The position numbers and the translations under genes were made by a program. From Methanolobus mangrovi (GTDB lineage Archaea > Halobacteriota > Methanosarcinia > Methanosarcinales > Methanosarcinaceae), in NCBI RefSeq assembly GCF_031312535.1, contig NZ_CP133594.1, positions 2,027,934 through 2,091,933 of the forward strand: a stretch of DNA of 64,000 nucleotides. The letters are read 5' to 3'. This document shows, piece by piece, positions 44,635 to 55,148 of the stretch (position 1 is its first letter; every line of letters starts with the position of its first letter). The notes under the pieces were generated by a model. It was not told the DNA's origin. It searched no databases and worked only from the letters and a program-made list of their open reading frames with translations.

Positions 44635-45114
44635 TAAAATACACCTTGTATGCTTTACTACATAGTCTGAGATAGTTGATTTTACAGCATTGCAACTACC
44701 CGGTGCAATTTTTGTAAACAACTATCGGTGAAAGCTATCCGATTGGATAACTACTGCATATAATGGAAATATCTGACAATATATAGCATGATGCGTACCT
44801 ATATTTCAACAATTATGATACACGGAACCCTAATTATTACTTCAAAAAGAGTATGATAATTTCAGTTTCTGACTGATTTCTAAAAAGGCTTGATGATTTG
44901 CATATGTTATGTTAATTGTCACGTAGCTTGTGAATTGTAAACACCAATATGAATTTACATATAAATTAAATTAATATAATGTTAGATCAAAACGTTATTA
45001 GTAGTGCAAAAAAGCACTTGTATTAATGAATGAAATCTTTGACCAACGGGTTTAAGGTAACTGACAATCAAATGTCCCCGAATATAGGAATATTACAGCA
45101 GAAGTGGGAATAGT
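44635..45114. promoter_or_regulatory. Divergent promoters of mtmC3 and the msr2 gene
   Basis: The mtmC3 box on the minus strand reads ATCATGCTATATATTG (44777-44792) and has the same 14-nt core as a box before pylS (50202-50217). An ATTGCA/TGCAAT stem (44691-44711) lies in the mtmC3 leader. On the plus strand, several AT runs lie before 45115, but no certain box. No ORF. Confidence 0.5.
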
Positions 45115-45918
45115 ATGATTATGAAAACGTCACTGATAAACACTGTTTGGTTTTCTGAAAAAAGGAAGAATTTGTTATTACTATTAAATGAAGGGGAACG
45201 GGACATAGAACAAATAAAAAAATCACTCAATGTCACAACACGGTCAATAATGCCCCAGATAAAGACATTGAAGAATGAAAACCTTATAAAACAGGAACGA
45301 GATGATTTCTGTTTGACTGTCATAGGAAAAATAATTGTAAAAAACATGCTACCATTTCTTGAAACATCAAGGATCGTCGAAGAGAACAAAGACTTCTGGA
45401 CAAGCAGGAATTTTGATGCAATACCTGCCCACCTTTTCAGTAGAATAAGAGACCTTGGACATTATTTCTTGATCGAACCTGACATTAACCACATGTTTGA
45501 ACTCCCCAGAGAATTTGTGGATAATATTCCTAAATCGAAAACTATCACTACTTTTGTTTCATACCTTCATCCGGAATTCATATCTCTTTATTTGAAAGCA
45601 TCTGAATCCGGAGCTGACATATCACTTTTCCTATCAGAACCGGCTTTGGAAAAGATAAGAAAAGAGTACCTTAAGCAATTCAATGAACTAATTGAAATGG
45701 AAAACACAACCATTTTCCTTTGCAAAGAGAAACCTAAAATACCAATGATAACTGTGACCGATTGGTTTTGTTATATTTGCCTTTTCAATGATGAGGAAAG
45801 GTATGATCACAGGGATATCATCAGTTTTGATGACAGTTCTTTAAAGTGGTGTCATGATTTATTTGACTATTATAGAAATAATTCAAAAAAGCTCTATCAA
45901 ATAAAAGAGGTTGAATAA
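45115..45918 (+). CDS. Msr-type methanogenesis regulator, copy 2
   Basis: 267 aa, winged helix (about 1-85) plus FilR1/DUF1724 domain (about 110-250). Its start KTSLINTVWFSEKRKNLLLLL is of the same pattern as copy 1 (SSLIDVILNSEKRKNVLLLL). It is followed after 26 bp by another Msr gene. ATG at 45115 or three codons later (45121) are both possible. Probably controls mtmC3 or the permease operon; inferred. Confidence 0.85.
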   Translation: MIMKTSLINTVWFSEKRKNLLLLLNEGERDIEQIKKSLNVTTRSIMPQIKTLKNENLIKQERDDFCLTVIGKIIVKNMLPFLETSRIVEENKDFWTSRNFDAIPAHLFSRIRDLGHYFLIEPDINHMFELPREFVDNIPKSKTITTFVSYLHPEFISLYLKASESGADISLFLSEPALEKIRKEYLKQFNELIEMENTTIFLCKEKPKIPMITVTDWFCYICLFNDEERYDHRDIISFDDSSLKWCHDLFDYYRNNSKKLYQIKEVE

Positions 45919-45944
45919 GTGATAGATTTTCAGGTGTGTATATA

Positions 45945-46736
45945 ATGGAATCATCGCTAACTGAAACAATCTGGTTCTCTGAAAAAAGAAGAAAAATACT
46001 GTTGTTATTGCTGGACGGTCCGAAGGACCCTGAGGAATTGAAGAAAGCGTTTGGTGTTGCCTGGCGTTCATTGATACTTCCTCTAAAGGAACTCAAGGAA
46101 GAACAACTGCTTCATAACTCTGAAGGAATATATGAGCTGTCAGATATTGGAAAACTTATAGCAGAGAGTGTAAAACCATTAGATGGTATTTTAAACCTCT
46201 TTGCAAAGGATACGGATTATTGGGTTAAAAGGGACTTGAATTCAATACCACAATATCTGCTGGACAGAATGGGGGAAATAGAGAACTGCATAATTGCAGA
46301 ACCAGAATTGAACGACATGTTTGAACCTTCCGCAGAATTTACGACATCTCTTCTGAAATCAAAACATGTACATTCTGTTTTTTCGATCTACCATCCATTT
46401 TATCCACCACTTTACAGTGGACTTGCAGAAAACGGAACTAAAATATCAATTGTCCTAACTGAGTCTGTATTTGAAAGAATGAAAAAGGACAGACAGGAAG
46501 AGCTGGAAAAACTACAACAGTCTCAAAATATTGAATTGTTCCTTTACAAAAAAGAATTACTTCCTCCATCAATCATAGTTACGGATAACTTGTTCTCTGG
46601 CATTTTTTTCAGTACCCATGGAAGATACGACCACCGGGATATAATGAGTTTTTCCCGGAGTTCTCTAAACTGGGGAGAAGAACTGTTCGGATATTACCAA
46701 AAAATGGCAAATGAAATCTCAACATTTGAAGGCTGA
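45945..46736 (+). CDS. Msr-type methanogenesis regulator, copy 3
   Basis: 263 aa from the ATG at 45945 (AGGTG upstream; the frame opens three codons earlier at a GTG). Winged helix with FGVAWRSLILPLKELKEEQL as recognition part, then the FilR1 domain. Two adjacent Msr genes suggest a pair of regulators, as known for MsrD/MsrE-type pairs in Methanosarcina that act together. A GTG-started kinase follows after 45 bp. Confidence 0.85.
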   Translation: MESSLTETIWFSEKRRKILLLLLDGPKDPEELKKAFGVAWRSLILPLKELKEEQLLHNSEGIYELSDIGKLIAESVKPLDGILNLFAKDTDYWVKRDLNSIPQYLLDRMGEIENCIIAEPELNDMFEPSAEFTTSLLKSKHVHSVFSIYHPFYPPLYSGLAENGTKISIVLTESVFERMKKDRQEELEKLQQSQNIELFLYKKELLPPSIIVTDNLFSGIFFSTHGRYDHRDIMSFSRSSLNWGEELFGYYQKMANEISTFEG

Positions 46737-46781
46737 TATAATTTGCTACATATTAATGGATACATATGAGAAGGTGTGTGA

Positions 46782-49640
46782 GTGAAACAGAATGAAATGC
46801 CAATAAAAGCTAAATTGATCATATACATAGTAGTTAGCGTTTTTTTGGTACTTATTGTTTCAACTGCCGTCAGTATCACAACCGTGACAGCACAACAAAA
46901 AGAACTGGCATACCTTCAATCCGTGGAAATGGCAAGGGACTATGCAAATCAGTTCGATGGAGATATGAAGGCAAATATGGCTATTGCACAGACCATTGCC
47001 AAAACAATGGAAATGTATACGACTGCTGACAGGGAAGAAGTAAATAATATTCTCAAAAATGTTCTTGAAACATATCCTTCTCTTACAGGAGTTTATGTAG
47101 GATACGAACCAAATGCCTTCGATGGAAAGGACAATGAATATATCAATTCTCCAGACCATGATTCCACCGGGAGGTTCGTACCTTACTGGAATACTATCCA
47201 GGGAGAAATAGGAATTGAACCCCTGGTAAACTATGACACCCAGGATTACTATCAGCTTCCTAAAATAACACATGAAGATATTGTTACAGAACCTTATTTT
47301 TATCAGGGTATCTTCATGGTAAGCTACGATGTACCTATCCTTAAAGATGATGAATTCATAGGTGTTGCAGGTGTTGATGTATCTCTTGATTATATTGATG
47401 ATGTGGTAAGTGAGATAAAAGCCTTTGACACAGGCTACGCATTTGTTACAGGAAATACCGGTATTCTGGTATCTCATCCTGAATACAAAGAGGGAATAGG
47501 CACTCATACTCTTTACGATTTTGACATTCCTGAAATATCATCTGCAGCAGAGGATATCAAAAATGGAAAGGGAGGAAGTGTTGAAACTATCGATCCTGTG
47601 ACAGGCGAAGAAGTAATAATGTTCTACGAACCTGTAAGGACAGGTAACTATTCTTTTGTGCTTGTGGTCCCAAAAGAAGAGATGTTTGCCGGGGTCACCA
47701 AGCTTAGAAACAGTCTGGTCATTATATCTATTATTTCAATATGTTTTATGGGCCTTGTCTCTTATCTGATAGCAACATCGATAACTTCTCCTATTGATGA
47801 AATAGTCAAGAACTTTAGAAATATTGCTCAGGATGCAGTTGACGGTAAATTGGATACAAGAGCAAAAACAAATGTAGAGAAAGACTTCAAAGAAATTCCA
47901 ATCGGACTTAATATGATCCTGGACGCTGTGATAGCACCGATACGGGAATCTATCAGAGTTACAAATGCCCTTGCAAAAGGAGAACTTGGAGCACGTACCG
48001 AACTGGAACTAAAAGGAGAATTCAAGCAGCTTGGAGATACATTGGATAATTTTGCAGATTCACTGAACAATATTATTGCAGATTCCAACAGTGTACTTAC
48101 TGCTATACAGAACAATGATTTTTCCCGCAATGTTCAGATTCATGGCGAAGGTGATTTCAATATCCTCACTTACGGAATTGAAGAAACAAGAAACTCGTTA
48201 GATCTGGCTATTCACGAGCAAAAAAAAGCTGAGAAGGCTCTGAGAGATTCTGAAAGAAAATTCAGGACTTTGTTTGAAAGTCCAAATGATGCAATATATC
48301 TTACTGATATGCAAGGAAATATCCTGGAAGTAAATGAGGTCGCATGTTCAAGAATGGGATATTCCCACGATGAATTCCTTTCTCTGACACACATGGATAT
48401 TGATGCTTCCAACCGTGGAAAGGATTTTCTTAAAGTTCTAAAAGAGCTATGTAAGATCAAAAGCAACCTATTGGAAACAGTCCACATGAGAAAAGATGGT
48501 ACTATCTTTCCAGTAGAATTGAGTAGCCGGATGATAAAGTTTGATGGGTATAAAGCAGTTATTACCATTGCAAGAGATATCAGTAAAAGAAAACAGACGG
48601 AAAAAGAACTCAAAAAATATGCTGATGAACTTAAGCATTCTAATGAGCTTAAAGAAGAAATGGAGAGCATAATCAATAACAGTCCCGTTATAGTCTTCAA
48701 ATGGAAGACAGAAACTGACTGGCCAGTGGAATTCGTTTCAGACAATATCACAAAACTTGGCTACACTGTAGAAGATTTCACATCGAACACTATCAAGTAT
48801 GCTGACATCATACACCCGGATGATAGTGAAAGAACACATTTGCATATCTCCAATTATTATATGAAAAAGGATGCTCAACTGAACTACGAATATAGAATAT
48901 ACACCAAATCAGGCGATGTAAGATGGGTAGATGAAAGAACGTTCATAAGACGTGATAATTACGGCAGGATCACATTGCAGGGAATCATTCTGGATGTAAC
49001 TGAACGTAAAAAGGTAGAAGAAGCACTTTTTCAGGCAGAGAACATACGCAAGAAAGAAATACATCACCGTGTTAAGAACAATTTACAGGTAATATCAAGC
49101 CTACTCTATCTTGCATCTGATAATTTCGAGGAGCAGGACGTAATAGAGGCCTTTATGGATAGTCGCAACCGTGTACGTTCAATGGCTCTGATACATGAAG
49201 AATTGTACCAATCCAAGGATATGACAAGTATTGATTTTTCTGATTACACGGAGAAATTGATGAATTATCTATCCAGATCATGCGGAAGTGAAAAGAAAGA
49301 TATTAAGCTTGTTTCAAAAATCGAGGATGTTTATCTGAATGTTGATACAGCTGTTCCACTTGGTATGATAATCAATGAACTTGTTTCAAACTCACTAAAA
49401 CATGCTTTCCCTGGAATGAAAGAAGGGGAAATAAGTGTGGAACTCAAAGTTCTGAAAAATGATTTTTTATTGAAAATAAAAGATAATGGAATTGGTATCT
49501 CCCCTGATATAGATTACAGAAATACTGAATCTCTAGGTTTACAGCTTGTGACCACGCTGGTTGACCAGATCGATGGTACCATTGAACTGAACTCAATTCA
49601 CGGAACAGAATTTATCATTAATTTTGCAGAGAGGAAATAA
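46782..49640 (+). CDS. dCache-PAS-PAS sensor histidine kinase, copy 2
   Basis: A 952-aa kinase starting at a GTG after AAGGTG. Helix (about 13-33), extracellular dCache (about 36-300, YVGYEPNAFDG, RFVPYWNT), second helix (about 305-330), HAMP-like linker, two PAS domains (about 490-605 and 625-745), HisKA_2 with EIHHRVKNNLQV (phospho-His near residue 762) and HATPase (NELVSNSLKHAF, DNGIGI). The dCache and kinase parts match copy 1; the PAS pair is extra and PAS 2 resembles PAS 1 and 3 of the protein at 19885. It probably senses an outside ligand plus redox state. Confidence 0.88.
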   Translation: MKQNEMPIKAKLIIYIVVSVFLVLIVSTAVSITTVTAQQKELAYLQSVEMARDYANQFDGDMKANMAIAQTIAKTMEMYTTADREEVNNILKNVLETYPSLTGVYVGYEPNAFDGKDNEYINSPDHDSTGRFVPYWNTIQGEIGIEPLVNYDTQDYYQLPKITHEDIVTEPYFYQGIFMVSYDVPILKDDEFIGVAGVDVSLDYIDDVVSEIKAFDTGYAFVTGNTGILVSHPEYKEGIGTHTLYDFDIPEISSAAEDIKNGKGGSVETIDPVTGEEVIMFYEPVRTGNYSFVLVVPKEEMFAGVTKLRNSLVIISIISICFMGLVSYLIATSITSPIDEIVKNFRNIAQDAVDGKLDTRAKTNVEKDFKEIPIGLNMILDAVIAPIRESIRVTNALAKGELGARTELELKGEFKQLGDTLDNFADSLNNIIADSNSVLTAIQNNDFSRNVQIHGEGDFNILTYGIEETRNSLDLAIHEQKKAEKALRDSERKFRTLFESPNDAIYLTDMQGNILEVNEVACSRMGYSHDEFLSLTHMDIDASNRGKDFLKVLKELCKIKSNLLETVHMRKDGTIFPVELSSRMIKFDGYKAVITIARDISKRKQTEKELKKYADELKHSNELKEEMESIINNSPVIVFKWKTETDWPVEFVSDNITKLGYTVEDFTSNTIKYADIIHPDDSERTHLHISNYYMKKDAQLNYEYRIYTKSGDVRWVDERTFIRRDNYGRITLQGIILDVTERKKVEEALFQAENIRKKEIHHRVKNNLQVISSLLYLASDNFEEQDVIEAFMDSRNRVRSMALIHEELYQSKDMTSIDFSDYTEKLMNYLSRSCGSEKKDIKLVSKIEDVYLNVDTAVPLGMIINELVSNSLKHAFPGMKEGEISVELKVLKNDFLLKIKDNGIGISPDIDYRNTESLGLQLVTTLVDQIDGTIELNSIHGTEFIINFAERK

Positions 49641-49641
49641 A

Positions 49642-50052
49642 ATGGAAGAAATAGAGATTAGTAGTGCAAAGATACTAGTTGTTGAGGATGAAAATATTGT
49701 TGCTCTGGAGCTTAAGAAAAGATTGAAAAAACTCGGATATCAGATTCCCAGTGTTGCATCATCCGGGATAGAAGCAATTAACAAAGCTGAAGGGTTTCTT
49801 CCGGATCTTGTGATAATGGACATCAGACTAAAAGGAGATATGGATGGAATTCAAGCAGCTCAGACGATTCGGGAAAGGTTCAATATACCAATAATATATC
49901 TTACTGCTCATTCAGACGATGAAACACTTAAAAGAGCTAAACAGACAGAACCTTATGGATATATTTTAAAGCCCTTTGAAGAAGACGACCTGCGAACAGC
50001 AATTGAAATAGCACTATATAAGTATCAGATGGAAAATCACCATGATAAATAG
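49642..50052 (+). CDS. Stand-alone response regulator receiver, copy 2
   Basis: 136 aa, a receiver only. VVEDENIVA, Asp60 in LVIMDIRLKGD, YLTAHSDD and YILKPF are the key sites. It starts 1 bp after the kinase stop, so the two are coupled. It ends in TAG, with a TAA four codons later as backup. Partner of the kinase at 46782. Confidence 0.9.
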   Translation: MEEIEISSAKILVVEDENIVALELKKRLKKLGYQIPSVASSGIEAINKAEGFLPDLVIMDIRLKGDMDGIQAAQTIRERFNIPIIYLTAHSDDETLKRAKQTEPYGYILKPFEEDDLRTAIEIALYKYQMENHHDK

Positions 50053-50154
50053 AAAATGCTGGAATAAACAGGAATATTTTGACTTTTTATTTCAGAATAC
50101 GGTAAGTTTTCTTTGAAGTACTTTATCTTCATGTTCGTTTAGAGATAACTAATT

Positions 50155-50278
50155 CTCATACCTCATGACAATTCACATGTCATGCAAATAATAACACCAA
50201 ATCATGCTATATATTATTCTGTTCTACTGGAAAGTATCCCTTAATAAAGGGTCTATATCCATAGGCAGGGATACGGGT
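50155..50278 (+). repeat. pyl leader repeat, copy 1
   Basis: Order: CATGACA-ATTCACA-TGTCATG palindrome, TATA box (ATCATGCTATATATTA, 50202-50217), then the arms GTATCCC (50234-50240) and GGGATAC (50268-50274). A second possible stem (50265-50290) uses the same bases. Confidence 0.6.
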
Positions 50279-50290
50279 CGGTATTCCTGC
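50265..50290 (+). promoter_or_regulatory. Alternative hairpin in repeat copy 1
   Basis: GCAGGGATAC-GGGTCG-GTATTCCTGC: 10 bp including one G-U pair. It competes with the upstream GTATCCC arm, so only one of the two stems can form. Confidence 0.5.
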
Positions 50291-50379
50291 ACTTCCCCAA
50301 AAATCAGTACCTTTGCTGAGATGTATGATTATTTACTTAAAACAAGTAATTTTTATGAAAGTATAGGTATTACAAAATT

Positions 50380-50504
50380 ATCATACCCCATGATAATTCA
50401 CATGTCATGTCAATAATATCATCAAATTATACTATATATTACTCTGTTTTACTGGAAGGTATCTCTTTAATAATGAATCTACATCCATAAGCAGAGATAA
50501 GGGT
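50380..50504 (+). repeat. pyl leader repeat, copy 2
   Basis: The same order as copy 1: CATGATA-ATTCACA-TGTCATG, a TATA box (ACTATATATTA, about 50431-50441), and arms TATCTCT and AGAGATA near 50460 and 50493. The arm pair has changed on both sides relative to copy 1 so that pairing is kept. Confidence 0.6.
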
Positions 50505-50649
50505 AAGTGTCATAAACTTATTAAAAATATAACTGTTGTTGCGGAAAGTATATATGCTAGCACTGTCACTTGCAAACACAAACTATAAGTACTGCAGTTT
50601 ATGGATAATATATATATATGTCGATTACTAACATAGAACCTGTCTTTAG

Positions 50650-52131
<1,482 letters not shown>

Positions 52132-52140
52132 GGCAGTAAC

Positions 52141-53232
52141 ATGATAAAGAATATCGATTACTGGGACCTCGACAGGTTTGCACAGGATATAGTAAGTGGA
52201 AAGCAGCTCACAGATGAAAATCTCAGGGAACTGCTGTCCCTGACGGAAGAAGAAGATATCCAGAAATTGCACTATGTAGCAAGAAAAGTGAGAGACCATT
52301 TCTTTGGAAACAAAGTATTTCTCTACAGCTTCGTTTACTTCTCAACATACTGCAAGAACAACTGTGCTTTCTGTTATTACAACAGATGCAACGATATACA
52401 GCGATACCGCCTTGATATGGAGGAGATACGCAATATCTGCAGGGCACTGAAGAATGAGAGTATTCACATGGTTGACCTGACCATGGGAGAAGACCCCTAT
52501 TTCCACAATGATCCGGAAAAATTCGTTGATATTGTGAGAACAGTAAAAGAGGAAATGGGATTACCCATAATGATCTCTCCCGGTGTCATGGATGACAGAA
52601 CTCTCAGCAAGCTCCGTGAAAATGGAGCTGACTTCCTAGCTCTGTACCAGGAAACCCATGACCGCGAACTCTACCAGAAACTGAGGGTGGGACAGTCATT
52701 TGAAGAAAGGATGCATGCAAGGCAGTTCGCCAAAAAGATCGGATACTGCGTGGAAGACGGAATACTCACAGGTGTGGGAAATAACATTGACTCCACCATA
52801 AAGTCCCTGCGAGGTATGCAGAAGAACAAACCGGACATGGTTCGTGTTATGACTTTTGTTCCACAGGATGGGACCCCCCTTGAGGAAGTAAGCCAGGAAT
52901 CCAGTCTCTCAGAACTGAAGATAATATCAATACTAAGACTGATGTTCCCGGACAGGCTCATACCGGCATCTCTTGACCTTGAAGGAATTGATGGCATGGT
53001 CCACCGCCTTAATGCAGGTGCAAACGTTGTCACATCGATAATACCATCCGATTCCTCACTGGAAGGTGTGGTCAATTATGACAGGGAGCTTGAAGAAAGG
53101 GACAGGGACCCAAAAAGTGTTGTCAAGCGTCTCAGGACCATGGGTATGGAACCTGCAAGCCAGGCTGATTTCAACAGGATAATAGGAAAATCCACCGGAA
53201 AGCCTGCTGAAGTACCGGTGGTGGCAATATGA
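52141..53232 (+). CDS. pylB: 3-Methylornithine synthase PylB (radical SAM)
   Basis: A 363-aa radical SAM mutase that turns lysine into 3-methylornithine, the first step of pyrrolysine synthesis. The iron-sulfur motif is Cys71-x3-Cys75-x2-Cys78 (CKNNCAFC). The ATG follows GAGG, 9 bp after pylS. Its last codons overlap pylC (ATGA). Confidence 0.96.
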   Translation: MIKNIDYWDLDRFAQDIVSGKQLTDENLRELLSLTEEEDIQKLHYVARKVRDHFFGNKVFLYSFVYFSTYCKNNCAFCYYNRCNDIQRYRLDMEEIRNICRALKNESIHMVDLTMGEDPYFHNDPEKFVDIVRTVKEEMGLPIMISPGVMDDRTLSKLRENGADFLALYQETHDRELYQKLRVGQSFEERMHARQFAKKIGYCVEDGILTGVGNNIDSTIKSLRGMQKNKPDMVRVMTFVPQDGTPLEEVSQESSLSELKIISILRLMFPDRLIPASLDLEGIDGMVHRLNAGANVVTSIIPSDSSLEGVVNYDRELEERDRDPKSVVKRLRTMGMEPASQADFNRIIGKSTGKPAEVPVVAI

Positions 53233-54332
53233 AGACCATCTGCATCATCGGAGGGAAGTTACAGGGTTTTGAGGTTACCTATCTGGCACATAAGGCAGGC
53301 ATGAATGTTGTGCTTGTGGACCGCAGGGCAAAACCCCTTATACGCAACGTTGTGGACAGTTTTCACTGTTTTGACATAACTGAGGAACCCGAAAAACTGA
53401 GGGAACTCTCAGAAAACGTAGATGCCATCATTCCGGTAAATGAAAACCTGAGAACCATAGAGTTCCTCAGGAGTATGAAGAATGAGCTGGCATGCCCCAT
53501 ACTCTTCGATTTTGATGCTTATTATGTAAGCATGGATAAGAAGCGTTCAAAGGATTATTTCAAATCCATTGGCATACCAACTCCTGCAGATAAACCTGTG
53601 AAACCACCTTATTTTGTAAAGCCTCCTTGTGAAAGCAGCAGCATTGGAACATCTATAATATATGATGACAGGGAACTGGAAGGGCTTGACCCATCCATGC
53701 TCATCGAGGAATATGTTGAGGGTGATGTTGTTTCCCTTGAAGTTATCGGGGATGGCAGGAATTTTGCAGTTGTCAAGGAAACAAAGATACACATTGATGG
53801 AACCTACGACTGCCACATGGTGACTCCCATTGATAACTACCCTGAATTCAGGAAGATAAGTCATGAGCTTGCAAAGAACCTCAACCTCCGGGGAATAATG
53901 GATGTAGAGGCAATAGACAGCCCCCAGGGTCTGAAGGTGCTGGAAATAGATGCAAGATTCCCAAGCCAGACACCTACGGCTGTTTACCATTCCACAGGAA
54001 TCAACCTTGTGGAATTGCTCATGCAGGCATTTTCAGAAGAAGTGCAGGAGATGGAGATAGCTGCGCAGAAGAACTACTGTATCTATGAACATATGCTTCT
54101 TGAGAATGGGAACCTGAAACCTGTTGGTGAGCATGTGCTCTCGCAGGGTGACGAATACGTACAGTTCCACGCTTCTGAGAATCTTGAGATATTCGAGTCA
54201 AGGGGCAAGAACATGAACAGTGTTTTCACTCTCATAAGCCGGGGAGCCGACAGGGAAGAGACTGAAAAAGTGAGACAAAACGGAATGGAAATGATAACGG
54301 AACATTTCCAGAACAATCCACAGGAGGTATAA
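53229..54332 (+). CDS. pylC: 3-Methylornithine-lysine ligase PylC
   Basis: A 367-aa ATP-grasp ligase that joins 3-methylornithine to lysine. The N-terminal nucleotide-type fold begins ICIIGGKLQGFEVTYLA, followed by the ATP-grasp part (PYFVKPPCESSSIGTS, MLIEEYVEGDVVSLEV, LEIDARFPSQTP). It overlaps pylB by 4 bp, so the genes are coupled. Confidence 0.96.
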   Translation: MKTICIIGGKLQGFEVTYLAHKAGMNVVLVDRRAKPLIRNVVDSFHCFDITEEPEKLRELSENVDAIIPVNENLRTIEFLRSMKNELACPILFDFDAYYVSMDKKRSKDYFKSIGIPTPADKPVKPPYFVKPPCESSSIGTSIIYDDRELEGLDPSMLIEEYVEGDVVSLEVIGDGRNFAVVKETKIHIDGTYDCHMVTPIDNYPEFRKISHELAKNLNLRGIMDVEAIDSPQGLKVLEIDARFPSQTPTAVYHSTGINLVELLMQAFSEEVQEMEIAAQKNYCIYEHMLLENGNLKPVGEHVLSQGDEYVQFHASENLEIFESRGKNMNSVFTLISRGADREETEKVRQNGMEMITEHFQNNPQEV

Positions 54333-54333
54333 A

Positions 54334-55122
54334 ATGGCACTTTTGACACCAGAAGACCTGGAAAACCTTTCCATGCAGCTTGAAGAAAATGATGAGATCG
54401 CCAGAAGGGTCACAGGTCTTGACATAAGGGGAATATGCGAAGCACTTTACGGAACAAAGCCCGGTTCTGAAAAAGTAGGTATCATCCCCATCACTGCAGG
54501 AAACGGGGTCATCGGCAATTTCACATCATCCCTTCTGTTCATAGCTCAGTACTTCGGTTTTGAAGGATTCATAACAGAGCATCCGGATGTTACAGGTTAC
54601 TATGAAGCCGTGTCCCAGGGAGCTGATATAATAATGATGGCAGATGACCATATTTTTACTGCGCACAACCTGAGGAACGAGAAGATAGTTAGCAACCATG
54701 TGGCTACGGGAGTTATATACGCAGACATTGCTTCAAGATTCAGGGAAGCCAGTTCAAAGGATATACTTGTCATCGGGCTTGGCAGGGTCGGTTATGCAGG
54801 AGCATGCCACCTTGTGAACAAGGGTTTCAATGTCTATGCCTGCGACCCCAACAAGGAATTCCTTCAGAAAGCAGTGGACGAACTGAATATAAAGCCTTAC
54901 TGTAGCGACGACAGGAAGAAGTTTTCCATGGTATTCGAGGCCACACCCAATGCAGATACAATATCAGAAGGTATGATAGAGGAGAGATGTCTTGTCTCAA
55001 CTCCAGGAATACCATGCGGGCTGCCTCCTGAAGTGGGAAAGAAGTATCGTGTTGACCTTGTGATGGAGCCTCTTGTAATAGGAGTTGCTTCAATGCTGTA
55101 TTCTGTGATCCAGAACCAATAA
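54334..55122 (+). CDS. pylD: Pyrrolysine synthase PylD
   Basis: A 262-aa NAD-dependent dehydrogenase that oxidises the lysine-methylornithine dipeptide, leading to ring closure to pyrrolysine. The NAD fold has ILVIGLGRVGYAGA (about 148-161). It starts 1 bp after the pylC stop and follows AGGAGGT. Confidence 0.96.
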   Translation: MALLTPEDLENLSMQLEENDEIARRVTGLDIRGICEALYGTKPGSEKVGIIPITAGNGVIGNFTSSLLFIAQYFGFEGFITEHPDVTGYYEAVSQGADIIMMADDHIFTAHNLRNEKIVSNHVATGVIYADIASRFREASSKDILVIGLGRVGYAGACHLVNKGFNVYACDPNKEFLQKAVDELNIKPYCSDDRKKFSMVFEATPNADTISEGMIEERCLVSTPGIPCGLPPEVGKKYRVDLVMEPLVIGVASMLYSVIQNQ

Positions 55123-55148
55123 GTGAGAACTAACGGAGTGTAGAGAAC

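Noticed and set aside
50231-50297. tRNA-like sequence in the pylS leader (GGAAAG start, CTTCC end)
   Set aside because: The acceptor halves do not pair cleanly, no T loop or anticodon arm fits, and the true tRNA-Pyl is at 27351.
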